Shown here piece by piece: positions 27,154 to 36,214 of a stretch of 41,034 bases of DNA; position 1 is the first letter of the stretch; each line of letters opens with the position of its first letter. A program made the translations under genes and the position numbers. The notes beneath the pieces are model-generated. The model did not search any database. It had not been told where the DNA came from and saw only the letters and a list, made by a program, of their open reading frames with translations. Source of the DNA: Nitrospirota bacterium (GTDB lineage: Bacteria; Nitrospirota; Nitrospiria; Nitrospirales; UBA8639); NCBI GenBank assembly GCA_011088105.1, contig JAALKI010000023.1, forward strand, positions 1 to 41,034, written 5' to 3'.

Positions 27154-27182
27154 TTGACCCGCTAAAAAAGCTGGTGTAAGGT
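27154..27182 (+). promoter_or_regulatory. Possible promoter of the 82-aa gene
   Basis: TTGACC (27154-27159), 17-base spacer, TAAGGT (27177-27182). The -35 is good and the -10 poor. It sits at the right distance from the start at 27218. Confidence 0.3.
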
Positions 27183-27217
27183 ATGCGCGACTGGATTGAA
27201 AAAAGGAGGAATGAGTG

Positions 27218-27466
27218 ATGAATGAACATATTATGCAGGCCTATCAGGCCGTTGAACAGGCAATGCAAAATTACAATACGGTCCTTGCTGAACATGTCAC
27301 CGCTCTGCGGGCAGAAGAGGCCGGGGATGTCTCAAAGGTCGAACGCATGATTGCCGGAACAAAAGCGATGCAAGATAGCAGCGGCATTTACCTTTCTTAT
27401 GCCAAGTTTGTGGCTTATGGAATGCCAGAAAGCGAAGATTTGATTGAAGAAGAACTCCAAGGCTAG
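27218..27466 (+). CDS. Small helical protein of unknown function (82 aa)
   Basis: I do not recognise a family. The sequence is mostly alpha-helical and soluble (AYQAVEQAMQNYNTVLAEHV, EEAGDVSKVERMIAGTKAM) and ends acidic (SEDLIEEELQG). AAAGGAGGA stands eight bases before the ATG at 27218; a GTG one codon upstream is also possible. With a perfect Shine-Dalgarno and a promoter-like sequence upstream it is very probably expressed. It stands alone between mlaA (divergent) and the tRNA (convergent). Confidence 0.7.
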   Translation: MNEHIMQAYQAVEQAMQNYNTVLAEHVTALRAEEAGDVSKVERMIAGTKAMQDSSGIYLSYAKFVAYGMPESEDLIEEELQG

Positions 27467-27489
27467 CAAAGCATTAGGTATTGCCTTCA

Positions 27490-27526
27490 GGCTGTAGCTA
27501 GCAACGTAACTACAGGGTAGACAGCC
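27490..27526 (+). terminator. Possible transcript end with two competing stems
   Basis: CTGTAG (27492-27497) can pair with CTACAG (27510-27515), and GGCTGT (27490-27495) with ACAGCC (27521-27526); the two overlap. It lies 23 bases after the small helical gene. There is no T-run, so this is only suggestive. Confidence 0.25.
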
Positions 27527-27614
27527 ATCCAACGAGAAGCACCCAGAATTAGGAGAGTCCAGACAGAACACGCTTAATTCATTGCTTACGCTTCTCTCAT
27601 TCCTTGTCTCATAC

Positions 27615-27691
27615 TGGTCGGGGCGAGCCGATTTGAACGGCCGACCTCTCGCACCCCAAGCGAGTGCGCTACCGGGCTGCGCTACGCCCCG
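27615..27691 (-). tRNA. tRNA-Pro, anticodon GGG
   Basis: The 77-base minus-strand sequence folds as a complete cloverleaf with an encoded CCA end. The acceptor is CGGGGCG/CGCCCCG with discriminator A; the D stem is GCGC/GCGC; the anticodon stem is CTCGC/GCGAG around loop TTGGGGT. The variable loop has five bases and the T arm is GGCCG-TTCAAAT-CGGCT. Anticodon GGG reads CCC and CCU. It lies 44 bases after merR on the same strand. Confidence 0.97.
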
Positions 27692-27735
27692 ACAGATCTC
27701 TTCTTAAACAGACGCACCACAACTTCATGGCCATC

Positions 27736-28101
27736 CTAGCCTTTTGCTTCTTGATTGGGATGTGTATCGAGAAGGCCAAGAATGTTTTGCAACTCATTTT
27801 TTGCGCGTTCCACTCTTTTACGGGACTGACGTGTCTTGCTTGCGGCATGTTGTCGTTTTTCCCAATACCGCTTCACCCCCATAATGGTATACCCTTCTTC
27901 GTAGAGCATCCGTTTGATTTCCAATATTGTTTCGATGGTTTGATGGTCATAGGCTCGATGACGGCCCTGACTTTTTTTCGGCTGTAAAAAGCTGAACTCC
28001 GACTCCCAAAACCGCAAGACGGATGCAGGAAGTTCCGTGATCGCACTCACTTCCCCGATTTTATAAAATGATTTTTCCCCTAATGGGCGTTGCACTGTCA
28101 T
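27736..28101 (-). CDS. MerR-family transcriptional regulator
   Basis: A 121-residue DNA-binding protein. The N-terminal winged helix-turn-helix reads FYKIGEVSAITELPASVLRFW and then GRHRAYDHQTIETILEIKRML, the normal MerR pattern up to residue 80. It is followed by a basic helix (KTRQSRKRVERAKNELQNIL) that probably forms the dimer coiled coil. There are no sensory cysteines, so it is not a metal sensor of the classic kind. It is close to the short MerR proteins paired with ihfA in several bacterial groups, 47 bases downstream of that gene. The targets are unknown. Confidence 0.88.
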   Translation of the reverse strand: MTVQRPLGEKSFYKIGEVSAITELPASVLRFWESEFSFLQPKKSQGRHRAYDHQTIETILEIKRMLYEEGYTIMGVKRYWEKRQHAASKTRQSRKRVERAKNELQNILGLLDTHPNQEAKG

Positions 28102-28148
28102 CACCGTACCAATCGAAGAAAAGACTGGTGGCTAAGCGCATTCAACAA

Positions 28149-28424
28149 TTATGAGTTAACATGTTCTTTCAATAACTGGCTCGGACGGAACGTCAGAACG
28201 CGCCTGGGTGGGATGGCAATTTCCTCGCCCGTTCTTGGGTTTCTTCCCTTTCGCGATCCTTTACTTCGCACCATAAAGTTTCCGAATCCTGCAATTTTGA
28301 CAGGTTCCCCTTTTTGCAGAGTTAACTTCATTGAACTCAGCACAAACTCTACAAGATCCATGCCTTCGGCTTTCGAGACACCAATGGTTTCACAGAGGTG
28401 ATTGGCAATATCTGCTTTCCGCAT
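28149..28424 (-). CDS. ihfA: Integration host factor, HU/IHF family subunit (alpha-like)
   Basis: A small histone-like protein that bends DNA. Its 91 residues cover the entire HU/IHF fold: helical dimerisation half (MRKADIANHLCETIGVSKAE), then GFGNFMVRSKGSRKGRNP, the arm tip RNPRTGEEIAIP, and RRVLTFRPSQLLKE. The alpha-subunit label is by resemblance and context. A GAGGT element lies five bases before the ATG. It is followed by merR and tRNA-Pro. A short upstream frame (28390-28491) overlaps its first codons. Confidence 0.92.
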   Translation of the reverse strand: MRKADIANHLCETIGVSKAEGMDLVEFVLSSMKLTLQKGEPVKIAGFGNFMVRSKGSRKGRNPRTGEEIAIPPRRVLTFRPSQLLKEHVNS

Positions 28425-28491
28425 TTCTACCTCGATCCATACTCACAATGATAATCTGTCTAGGAGGCCTGCACAGCCACGCCTTAGCCAT
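28390..28491 (-). other. Possible short upstream frame overlapping the ihfA start
   Basis: A minus-strand frame of 33 codons starts with ATG at 28491, five bases after a clear GAGGTG, and ends in TGA at 28390 inside ihfA in another frame. Its product would start MAKAWLCRPPRQ. A ribosome leaving it would end 34 bases into ihfA. It could modulate ihfA translation, or be coincidence. Confidence 0.25.
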
Positions 28492-28528
28492 AAATCACCT
28501 CGTTGATACGAGCCGTTTAATTTTTGGC

Positions 28529-28557
28529 ACGGTAGCGAGTAGGCGTGGCATTGTCAA
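28529..28557 (-). promoter_or_regulatory. Possible promoter of ihfA
   Basis: Minus strand: perfect TTGACA (28557-28552), 17-base spacer, TACCGT (28534-28529). This leaves a leader of nearly 100 bases before ihfA. A 9-base inverted repeat GCCACGCCT/AGGCGTGGC (28476-28484 and 28541-28549) brackets the -10 region. Confidence 0.45.
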
Positions 28558-28596
28558 GAAATAGAGCCATCGCGTTGACAACATCATATCTTATCC

Positions 28597-30177
28597 TTAC
28601 CGTTCCCCTTCCAACAATTTATACTCAATGCTATCCGCCAAAGCTTGCCAACTTGCCTCCATGATATTTTCTGAGACCCCGACCGTACCCCACTTTTCTT
28701 TGTGATCTCCAGATTCAATTAAGACACGCACCTTGGAACTGGTTCCACGATTTCCTGAAAGAACGCGCACTTTATAATCCAGCAGTTCAACATCTTTCAG
28801 CTGGGGATAAAATTTTCCTAAGGCCTTCCGTAACGCATGATCAAGCGCATTCACGGGCCCATCCCCTTCAGCTGCCGTATGCTCAATGACTTCCCCAACC
28901 TTGACCATGATCGTGGCCTCGGAAATAGGCGATTCTTGCGCCTGCCGTTTCTCAACAATCACCCGAAACCCGAGCAGCTCAAAAGAAGGACAATGACTGC
29001 CCATGGCTTTTCGCACAAGCAACTCAAACGATCCCTCGGCACCTTCAAATTGGAACCCTTCATTTTCCATATCTTTTAATGTGGCTAAGACTTCTTGAAG
29101 ACGAGGATGGTCCTTTGAAAGATCTAATCCATAGGTTTCAACTTTTCCTGCAACCCCGCTCCGGCCAGTGCTATCTGAGACTAACACCCGTTGACGATTC
29201 CCAACGACTTCGGGAGGCACATGCTCATAGGTAGCCGAATTTTTTTGTACCGCATGGATGTGGACCCCTCCCTTATGGGCAAAAGCCGCATCTCCCACGT
29301 ACGGTTGCCGTTTATTCGGAGCCAAATTAGCAATCTCTGTCACAAAATTTGATACATTGCGAAGCTGCGCTAACCGGCCATTTCCCAAAACACTTTTTTT
29401 CATTTTCAATTCTAAATTGGCCAAAATTGAACAAAGATTAGCATTGCCGCACCGCTCACCAATGCCATTAATTGTTCCCTGAATTTGCGAAGCACCCATT
29501 TGCACAGCCACTAATGAATTCGCAACGGCCATCTCAGCATCATTATGCGCATGCATGCCTAAAGGAACCTTGACCTCTCCTCGCACTTGCTCCCAAATGC
29601 TTTGGATTTCCCATGGCATCGTCCCACCATTGGTGTCACACAAAATGATTCGCTCTGCCCCTCCGGTTTCAGCTCGTCTCAATGTGTCAAGCGCATAATC
29701 CGGGTCCGACTTAAACCCATCAAAGAAGTGTTCGGCATCGTACATCACCCTTCTTCCACTGGACCGAAGAAAGTCAACTGACTCATAAATGATTTCTAAG
29801 TTTTTTTTCAGGGAGGTTCCCAACGCATCTGTCACATGCAACGTCCAAGTTTTTCCAAATAACGTGATGATTTGGGTTTCCACCGCAAGCAAGGCTTCCA
29901 AATTGGGGTCATGCTGCACGACATTGCTGGCCTTGCGAGTTGATCCAAACGCCACAATCGTCGCATGATGAAGTGGTAGGGTCTTGGTCATGTGGAAAAA
30001 TTCAACATCGCGAGGATTCGATCCTGGCCATCCGCCTTCGATATAGTCAATCCCCAACTCATCGAGTTTCTGGGCGATCCGCAGCTTATCCTCAACGGAA
30101 AAGCTCACGTCTTCGGCCTGAGCCCCATCACGTAAGGTCGTATCATAAATTTCTAATCTCTTTGTAGGCAGACTCAT
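28597..30177 (-). CDS. cimA: (R)-citramalate synthase
   Basis: Condenses pyruvate and acetyl-CoA to citramalate, the threonine-independent route to 2-oxobutyrate for isoleucine. About 526 residues. The HMGL-type TIM barrel begins EIYDTTLRDGAQAEDVSFS and carries the metal-binding GMHAHNDAEMAVANS. Residues after about 400 are the LeuA-type regulatory dimer domain (usually feedback-inhibited by isoleucine). The extended C-terminus and sequence such as PNKRQPYVGDAAFAHKGG separate CimA from 2-isopropylmalate synthase. The ATG at 30177 is chosen; frames to 30237 run into lysC. It starts 31 bases after lysC. Confidence 0.92.
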   Translation of the reverse strand: MSLPTKRLEIYDTTLRDGAQAEDVSFSVEDKLRIAQKLDELGIDYIEGGWPGSNPRDVEFFHMTKTLPLHHATIVAFGSTRKASNVVQHDPNLEALLAVETQIITLFGKTWTLHVTDALGTSLKKNLEIIYESVDFLRSSGRRVMYDAEHFFDGFKSDPDYALDTLRRAETGGAERIILCDTNGGTMPWEIQSIWEQVRGEVKVPLGMHAHNDAEMAVANSLVAVQMGASQIQGTINGIGERCGNANLCSILANLELKMKKSVLGNGRLAQLRNVSNFVTEIANLAPNKRQPYVGDAAFAHKGGVHIHAVQKNSATYEHVPPEVVGNRQRVLVSDSTGRSGVAGKVETYGLDLSKDHPRLQEVLATLKDMENEGFQFEGAEGSFELLVRKAMGSHCPSFELLGFRVIVEKRQAQESPISEATIMVKVGEVIEHTAAEGDGPVNALDHALRKALGKFYPQLKDVELLDYKVRVLSGNRGTSSKVRVLIESGDHKEKWGTVGVSENIMEASWQALADSIEYKLLEGER

Positions 30178-30208
30178 TGTTACCATCCGTTCATGATGCT
30201 CCAGAATA

Positions 30209-31438
30209 TTATGCGTCAGGGAACGTTTGGAGCCCAAATTCCTCGTGCAAGGCCCTCATGGCCAATTCCAAATACTTTTCTTCGACAATACAAGAAATTT
30301 TTATCTCCGACGTGCTAATCATCATAATGTTAATTTTATGATGGGATAAAGCCTGAAACATCCGTGAAGCGACACCAGAATGGGACCGCATGCCCACACC
30401 AACCAATGACACTTTGGCAATCTCCGCATCAACGCCAACGGATTTAGCATCGATGTCTTCCGCCACACGTTGCACCAAGGTCAAGGCCGGCGTCAATTCA
30501 TTGCGTGGAACGGTAAATGAGATATCCGTGAGAGACTCCTGGCTGACGTTCTGGATAATCATATCCACTAATATGGAGGCATGCGCGACTTGGCCAAACA
30601 AATTTGCTGCAATCCCTGGTCTATCCGGCACCCCCACCACAGTCAGTTTAGCTTGGTTTCGATCACCTGTCACTCCAGACACGACCGCCCCTTCCATATC
30701 TACGTCTTCCTGTTTCACTAACGTACCCTCTCCTTCTATAAAACTCGATTTCACTTCAACAGACACCCCAAATTTCGCAGCGAATTCCACGGAACGGGCC
30801 TGTAAGACTTTGGCCCCAAGGCTCGCAAACTCCAACATTTCCTCATAGGACAACTTAGGTATTCGTCTCGCTTCTGGAACTACATTGGGATCAGTGGTAT
30901 AGACTCCATCGACATCGGTAAAAATGATACAGCGATCGGCTTTGAGCGATGCCGCTAAGGCCACAGCCGTTAAATCAGAGCCACCTCGGCCAAGTGTGGT
31001 CACATCAGACTGCTCATTAACGCCCTGAAAGCCTGCCACAATGGGAATCATCTTGTTCGCTAAGGCTTCTTGGACCCGTCCCGTAGTTACCTGAGAGATC
31101 CTCGCCCTGGTATGAGCGCTATTCGTCCGAATCCCCACCTGCCGACCAGTAAATGAATTTGCCCTGAGGCCTCGTGCCCGTAATTCCATAGCCAGCAGAG
31201 CAATAGTGACACGCTCTCCTGACGATAATAACATATCAAGTTCCCGTTCATCCGGACACGACGTAATTTCATGAGCTAATCTCAGCAATCGATCGGTTTC
31301 CCCACGCATCGCTGAAAGCACTACCACCAATTGATGCCCTGCCTGCACTACCCCTTCGATGCGATCAGCCACTTGACGAATTCGGTCAATACTCCCGACG
31401 GAGGTACCTCCATATTTATGAATGAAGAGTGGGCTCAT
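30209..31438 (-). CDS. lysC: Aspartate kinase
   Basis: First step of the aspartate pathway to lysine, threonine and methionine. A 409-residue monofunctional kinase. Landmarks are KYGGTSVGS (8-16), GFQGVNEQSDVTTLGRGG, SDLTAVALAAS and FTDVDGVYTTDP. From about residue 265 two ACT domains (KLTVVGVPDRPGIAANLFG and KVSLVGVGMRSHSGVASRMF) mediate lysine/threonine feedback inhibition in relatives. It lies 60 bases after thrC and 31 before cimA, inside the amino-acid operon. Confidence 0.96.
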   Translation of the reverse strand: MSPLFIHKYGGTSVGSIDRIRQVADRIEGVVQAGHQLVVVLSAMRGETDRLLRLAHEITSCPDERELDMLLSSGERVTIALLAMELRARGLRANSFTGRQVGIRTNSAHTRARISQVTTGRVQEALANKMIPIVAGFQGVNEQSDVTTLGRGGSDLTAVALAASLKADRCIIFTDVDGVYTTDPNVVPEARRIPKLSYEEMLEFASLGAKVLQARSVEFAAKFGVSVEVKSSFIEGEGTLVKQEDVDMEGAVVSGVTGDRNQAKLTVVGVPDRPGIAANLFGQVAHASILVDMIIQNVSQESLTDISFTVPRNELTPALTLVQRVAEDIDAKSVGVDAEIAKVSLVGVGMRSHSGVASRMFQALSHHKINIMMISTSEIKISCIVEEKYLELAMRALHEEFGLQTFPDA

Positions 31439-31498
31439 TCATGTTCCATACGAAAGGTAAGCATTCATGGTCATGAATATCCAAGCGAAGGGAAGAAA

Positions 31499-32557
31499 CT
31501 AGAGGCGGAGCGCCGCCGACACGTCATCACGAGAGGCTTTCACAGTTAGGGGCTCAGGTGACGCTTTCATCGCGGTATCAGGATCTTTTAACCCATGGCC
31601 TGTCAAGGTACACACAATGGTTGTCCCTTCAGGCAAATGACTCACTTGATTCAATTTCACGAGCCCAGCAAGGGACGCGGCAGAAGCCGGTTCACAAAAG
31701 ACTCCCTCAACCTGAGCCAAGAGAGCATGGGCATGGAGAATTTCCTCATCAGATACATCAAAGATACGGCCATTCGATTCTTCCATAGCTTGCACTGCCA
31801 ATCTCCAACTCGCAGGATTCCCAATCCTGATGGCGGTCGCAATCGTTTGAGGGTCCTCAACTACACGGCCATGGACCAATGGCGCAGCCCCTTCGGCTTG
31901 AACCCCAATCATTTGAGGAAGGGCATGGATTTGCCCAGCTGTTCGATATTCTTTGTAACCACGCCAATACGCTGAAATATTCCCTGCATTGCCCACTGGA
32001 AGAATATGAAGGTCAGGTGCTACGCCCAGTTGGTCACTCACTTCCATCGCGCCCGTCTTTTGTCCTTCCAATCGGTACGGATTCAGAGAATTGACCAACT
32101 CAATGGAATCATCCTGAGACAATTCTTTGACAATGCCTAGAGCTTGATCAAAATTTCCTTCGATTTGAATGACCGTTGCGCCATGAGCCATTGCTTGAGC
32201 CAGTTTCCCTAGGGCAACTTTTCCCATAGGCACCAGAACATACACCGGTAGCCCCGCTTTTGCCCCATAGGCAGCAGCAGAAGCTGACGTGTTTCCGGTT
32301 GACGCACACATTAAGGCTTGCGCACCTTTCTCAAGGGCCTTTGAAACAGCCAGGCTCATTCCTCGATCTTTAAATGATCCTGTGGGATTAGCCCCTTCAA
32401 ACTTGAGGTACAGGTTAATCTGGGGAAACAATTGCTTGGCAAGACACGTGGCAGGAATCAACGGTGTGTTCCCTTCACACAGGGACACCACTGGCGTGGA
32501 CTCATCAATAGGCAAAAACTTCCTAAACTCTTCAATCACTCCACGCCACATGATCAT
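31499..32557 (-). CDS. thrC: Threonine synthase
   Basis: PLP enzyme converting O-phosphohomoserine to threonine. The 352-residue length matches the short bacterial type. PLP lysine is Lys63 in GANPTGSFKDRGM. Further family segments are CASTGNTSASAAAYGAKAG and LPVGNAGNISAYWRGYKEY. The start is ATG 32557 or the ATG two codons later. It lies between hom and lysC on the same strand. Its substrate maker, homoserine kinase, is not in the window. Confidence 0.96.
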   Translation of the reverse strand: MIMWRGVIEEFRKFLPIDESTPVVSLCEGNTPLIPATCLAKQLFPQINLYLKFEGANPTGSFKDRGMSLAVSKALEKGAQALMCASTGNTSASAAAYGAKAGLPVYVLVPMGKVALGKLAQAMAHGATVIQIEGNFDQALGIVKELSQDDSIELVNSLNPYRLEGQKTGAMEVSDQLGVAPDLHILPVGNAGNISAYWRGYKEYRTAGQIHALPQMIGVQAEGAAPLVHGRVVEDPQTIATAIRIGNPASWRLAVQAMEESNGRIFDVSDEEILHAHALLAQVEGVFCEPASAASLAGLVKLNQVSHLPEGTTIVCTLTGHGLKDPDTAMKASPEPLTVKASRDDVSAALRL

Positions 32558-32598
32558 GATGGTCTCATCATTTGTTGAATCAATCCAAGTTCCACTAT

Positions 32599-33912
32599 CT
32601 ATTCCTGACTCTCAATGCGAATCAATGTCGTTGGCTCTGAGACAAAGTTAGAAAGCGCATGAATTTCATGAAGCGCTGTTTGAACAGCCCGTTCCAAAGC
32701 TCGATGCGTCGTAATCACAACAGGCACTGGTTGTCCTTCTTGGCGGCCCCGCTGAAGCACGGAAGCAATACTAATCCCCTGCGCACCCAATATTCCGGCA
32801 ATCTGCGACAAGACCCCAGGTCGGTCAAGAACCATAAAATGAAGATAGTAGGCACTCATCAGCTCTTCCATCGGACGGAGACGCAATGGTCGCCGTTGAT
32901 TCCGCTGAAACGAAAGCGCTGGGATTGTGCCCGATGCCTGAATCAACACATTTCTCGCACATTCTATGACATCACTCACCACTGCGCTAGCTGTAGGAAG
33001 CGACCCGGCGCCTTGACCATATAACATGATATCCCCTACTGCATCCCCCACAAGATGCACAGCATTATAAACACCATGGACCTGAGCCAGTGGTGATGTT
33101 TGAGGCACCAGAGTCGGATGCACTCGCGCTTCCACTTGCTCATCATACAGTTTCGCAATACCCAACAGTTTCACGACCATCCCCAATTCTTTGGCATAGT
33201 CAATATCCAAGGTTGTGAGCCCCGTGATACCTTCGGTGGAAATATCTTTGATATTTACAGGTGTTCCAAAGGCTAGATTAATCATAATGGCCAATTTATG
33301 GGCTGTATCGATGCCTTCAATATCAAACGTGGGATCAGCCTCTGCATAGCCACAAGCTTTAGCTAAGTTCAGCGCTTCTTGAAAACCCTGTCGCTCGGTA
33401 GACATTTGAGTTAAAATATAATTCGCCGTTCCATTTAAAATGCCCATCACCGACGATACCCGGTTAGCCGACAGCCCTCGCGTCAACGACTGAAGGACCG
33501 GAATCCCACCACCAACACTTGCTTCAAACCCCACATCCACGCTGGCTCGGGCGGCGGCCTCGAAGATATCTTCTCCATGTATCGCTAACAAGGCTTTATT
33601 CGCCGTTACCACCTGTTTGCCTTGCGCAATGGCGCTTACCATGACATGTTTTGCGATATCAGACCCTCCAATCAATTCGACGATGATATCAATTGAAGGA
33701 TCCTCTAGTGTGGCTTGAAGATCCGTGGATAACACGCCAGCCGGCACGACAATGCCACGGTCGGTGGTAATATCCACATCGACAATTCGCAACAGATTAA
33801 CCGGCACACCCACTCGACGAGCAATAACATCCGCGTTCTGCATGAGGATTGTGACAACACCACTCCCTACGGTGCCAAAGCCAATCACCGCGACATTAAT
33901 TTGAGATCTCAT
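32599..33912 (-). CDS. hom: Homoserine dehydrogenase with C-terminal ACT domain
   Basis: Reduces aspartate semialdehyde to homoserine. 437 residues. The Rossmann motif is [10 protein letters not shown] (11-20). Catalytic-region landmarks are [30 protein letters not shown] and the loop [15 protein letters not shown]. The last 85 residues are an ACT domain ([20 protein letters not shown]), the site of threonine feedback in the family. The first codons overlap the aminotransferase stop by four bases (ATGA), so translation is coupled. It precedes thrC by 41 bases. Confidence 0.97.
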   Translation of the reverse strand: MRSQINVAVIGFGTVGSGVVTILMQNADVIARRVGVPVNLLRIVDVDITTDRGIVVPAGVLSTDLQATLEDPSIDIIVELIGGSDIAKHVMVSAIAQGKQVVTANKALLAIHGEDIFEAAARASVDVGFEASVGGGIPVLQSLTRGLSANRVSSVMGILNGTANYILTQMSTERQGFQEALNLAKACGYAEADPTFDIEGIDTAHKLAIMINLAFGTPVNIKDISTEGITGLTTLDIDYAKELGMVVKLLGIAKLYDEQVEARVHPTLVPQTSPLAQVHGVYNAVHLVGDAVGDIMLYGQGAGSLPTASAVVSDVIECARNVLIQASGTIPALSFQRNQRRPLRLRPMEELMSAYYLHFMVLDRPGVLSQIAGILGAQGISIASVLQRGRQEGQPVPVVITTHRALERAVQTALHEIHALSNFVSEPTTLIRIESQE

Positions 33913-35108
33913 TCTGGGTCCTGTTTGAATTTTAAGGCTGTTTTGATGCCTCGCACGGCCTGATGAATACGATGTTCGTTTTCCACCAACGCAAACCGAA
34001 CATACTCATCCCCTCCCTCTCCAAACCCAATTCCTGGAGAAACCGCAACTTTGCCTTCCCGCAACAAAAGCTTGGAAAATTCCACTGACCCCATGCCGGC
34101 ATAGGCTGGGGGAATTCTGGCCCAGACGAACATCGTGGCACGAGGGTAATCCACAGCCCAACCAATTCGATTGAGACCCGCCACGAGCGCATTTCGCCGG
34201 CGTTTATATTGCTCCACGACCGTGTTCACACAATCTTGTGGCCCATTCAGCGCAATAATGCTGGCAATTTGAATCGGCTGAAACATGCCATAATCAAGAT
34301 AACTTTTGATCGTCGTCAATGCCTTGATGATCTCTGGATTTCCCACACAAAACCCCACACGCCACCCAGGCATATTGTAGCTTTTGGAAAGGGAATAAAA
34401 CTCGACGCCAACCTCTTTCGCTTCAGGAACCTGCAATAAACTTGGGGCTCGATACCCATCAAATACCAAGTCTGCATACGCCAAATCATGAATGACCCAC
34501 ACTTGGTGTTCTTTGGCAAAGGCTACAACCTTTTTGAAAAACTCCAAATCTACCACGCTGGTCGTGGGGTTATGGGGAAAGCTCATAATTAAGGCGCAAG
34601 GACGGGGTTGTGTCTGGCGATAGACCCGGGTCAAGTTTTCAAAAAAATCTCCGGCTGGTTGTAGTTCCACCCCACGAACCTCTCCCCCAGCAATAATGAC
34701 ACTATACATATGGATAGGATACGTTGGAGTTGGAGTCAAGACCACGTCGCCCGGGCCGACTATCGCCAACGCCAAATGGGCTAATCCTTCCTTGACCCCT
34801 AAGGTGACAATAGCCTCAGATTCAGGATCCACATCCACGTCATAATTTCTCCCATACCAATCAGAAATCGCATGACGAAGTTTGGTAATCCCCCGAGAAG
34901 CCGAATAGCGGTGGTTTTTTCCCATCCGCGCCGCCTCAGTCAATTTATCAACAATATGCGGGGGTGTTGACTGATCGGGATTCCCCATCCCAAGATCAAT
35001 AATATCCTCACCCCGTTGGCGTGCTTCAAGTTTGAGTGTCTGCACTTGTGCAAACACATACGGCGGCAATCGCTTGAGCCGAAAGAATGTTTCAGCCTTT
35101 GAATTCAT
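33909..35108 (-). CDS. alaC: AlaC-type class I/II PLP aminotransferase
   Basis: A 399-residue fold-type I aminotransferase. The N-terminus [17 protein letters not shown] followed by [13 protein letters not shown] is characteristic of the AlaC (glutamate-pyruvate transaminase) group. The PLP lysine is Lys242 in [23 protein letters not shown] is the cofactor-ring motif. Its position first in the hom-thrC-lysC-cimA operon also fits an aminotransferase acting on an aspartate-pathway intermediate, so alanine formation is probable but not certain. A promoter (35169-35197) lies upstream; AAGGG precedes the ATG at 35108. Confidence 0.9.
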   Translation of the reverse strand: MNSKAETFFRLKRLPPYVFAQVQTLKLEARQRGEDIIDLGMGNPDQSTPPHIVDKLTEAARMGKNHRYSASRGITKLRHAISDWYGRNYDVDVDPESEAIVTLGVKEGLAHLALAIVGPGDVVLTPTPTYPIHMYSVIIAGGEVRGVELQPAGDFFENLTRVYRQTQPRPCALIMSFPHNPTTSVVDLEFFKKVVAFAKEHQVWVIHDLAYADLVFDGYRAPSLLQVPEAKEVGVEFYSLSKSYNMPGWRVGFCVGNPEIIKALTTIKSYLDYGMFQPIQIASIIALNGPQDCVNTVVEQYKRRRNALVAGLNRIGWAVDYPRATMFVWARIPPAYAGMGSVEFSKLLLREGKVAVSPGIGFGEGGDEYVRFALVENEHRIHQAVRGIKTALKFKQDPE

Positions 35109-35168
35109 AACAGAGAAACCCTTAGCGTCACATCAAAGCCCTATGGGCACCTACCAAAGAACGTAGTT

Positions 35169-35197
35169 ATTCTAGATTAGCCTACGAAACCAGTCAA
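35169..35197 (-). promoter_or_regulatory. Sigma70-type promoter of the alaC-hom-thrC-lysC-cimA operon
   Basis: Minus strand: TTGACT (35197-35192), 17-base spacer, TAGAAT (35174-35169); five of six matches in both boxes. The leader would be about 54 bases, too short for a classic attenuator. Confidence 0.65.
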
Positions 35198-35311
35198 TTG
35201 ATATTGTTCATATTTTTGATACTTTTCACGTCCATCAGAGAATATTCCGTACGGTCGGTGTGAAGCCCGTTCCTCCCTCGACATTTCAAGGGATCTCCTC
35301 AGGCAAATTTC

Positions 35312-35340
35312 TTGCGAGCTGTTTTCCTTTTTGGGATAAT
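35312..35340 (+). promoter_or_regulatory. Sigma70-type promoter of pdxJ
   Basis: TTGCGA (35312-35317), 17-base spacer, GATAAT (35335-35340). The predicted transcript starts near 35347, about 56 bases before the pdxJ ATG. It is divergent from the operon promoter at 35169-35197. Confidence 0.55.
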
Positions 35341-35402
35341 GACATTTCCTGATACATTGGCAACAGCATTTTCAAGATACTGCTCAGCAAAGACTATCCC
35401 TC

Positions 35403-36119
35403 ATGCCCACATTAGGCGTCAACATTGATCATGTCGCTACGCTTCGACAAGCTCGCGGTGGATCAGAGCCCGACCCATTGGCAGCTGCCGTCCTTGTCAA
35501 CCTTGCAGGAGCTGACGGGATCGTTGTCCATCTCCGTGAAGACCGACGCCATATTCAAGAGCGAGATCTTCGGCTTCTCCGGGAACTAATCTCGACCAAA
35601 CTCAATCTGGAAATGGCCGCCGATAAAGCCATGGTCGACATTGCGCTGAATGTACGTCCTGATATGGTGACGCTTGTTCCTGAACAACGACAAGAACTGA
35701 CCACCGAGGGAGGACTAGATATTGCCGAATACCAGGACCAGATCAAGGTCGTCGTCGAAGCCTTACATGAAGCTCAGATTGCCGTCAGTCTATTTATCGA
35801 CCCAGACCACCATCAAATTCATGCAGCCAACCTTGTTCAAGCTGATGCAGTAGAACTTCACACCGGTCGATATGCCCATGCTTGCCAACAGGAAGCAGAA
35901 GAGAAAGAATATGCGTTCTTATCACAAGGAGCACAATTGGCCAACACGCTTGGCCTCATTGTCAATGCTGGGCATGGGTTAACATATCGCAACATCTCAC
36001 GCCTTCGCCAAATTCCTGAAATCGTTGAATACAACATCGGTCACAGTATTGTGGCACGCGCCGTCTTGGTGGGAATGGACCGCGCGGTGAAAGAAATGAA
36101 AGCCTTAGTTAGCGGTTAG
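35403..36119 (+). CDS. pdxJ: Pyridoxine 5'-phosphate synthase
   Basis: Last ring-forming step of DXP-dependent vitamin B6 synthesis. The 238-residue TIM barrel has the full PdxJ signature: [16 protein letters not shown] (5-20), [41 protein letters not shown], and the C-terminal [10 protein letters not shown] and [12 protein letters not shown]. Catalytic His10, Glu and His in these loops are present. No strong Shine-Dalgarno is visible. It diverges from the aminotransferase across 294 bases and is followed by the repair enzyme gene after 95 bases. Confidence 0.97.
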   Translation: MPTLGVNIDHVATLRQARGGSEPDPLAAAVLVNLAGADGIVVHLREDRRHIQERDLRLLRELISTKLNLEMAADKAMVDIALNVRPDMVTLVPEQRQELTTEGGLDIAEYQDQIKVVVEALHEAQIAVSLFIDPDHHQIHAANLVQADAVELHTGRYAHACQQEAEEKEYAFLSQGAQLANTLGLIVNAGHGLTYRNISRLRQIPEIVEYNIGHSIVARAVLVGMDRAVKEMKALVSG

Positions 36120-36214
36120 CCATCCCCGCCTTCCTCATTGTCATTCTGCCTCATGAAAGAGGATGCCTTCTCACCATACTCACAGACAGAAAGGATCAAA
36201 ACCAACGATTTCCT

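Noticed and set aside
35109-35402. Riboswitch or threonine/isoleucine attenuator before the amino-acid operon
   Set aside because: The predicted leader is only about 54 bases, with no leader peptide rich in Thr or Ile codons and no terminator-like stem.
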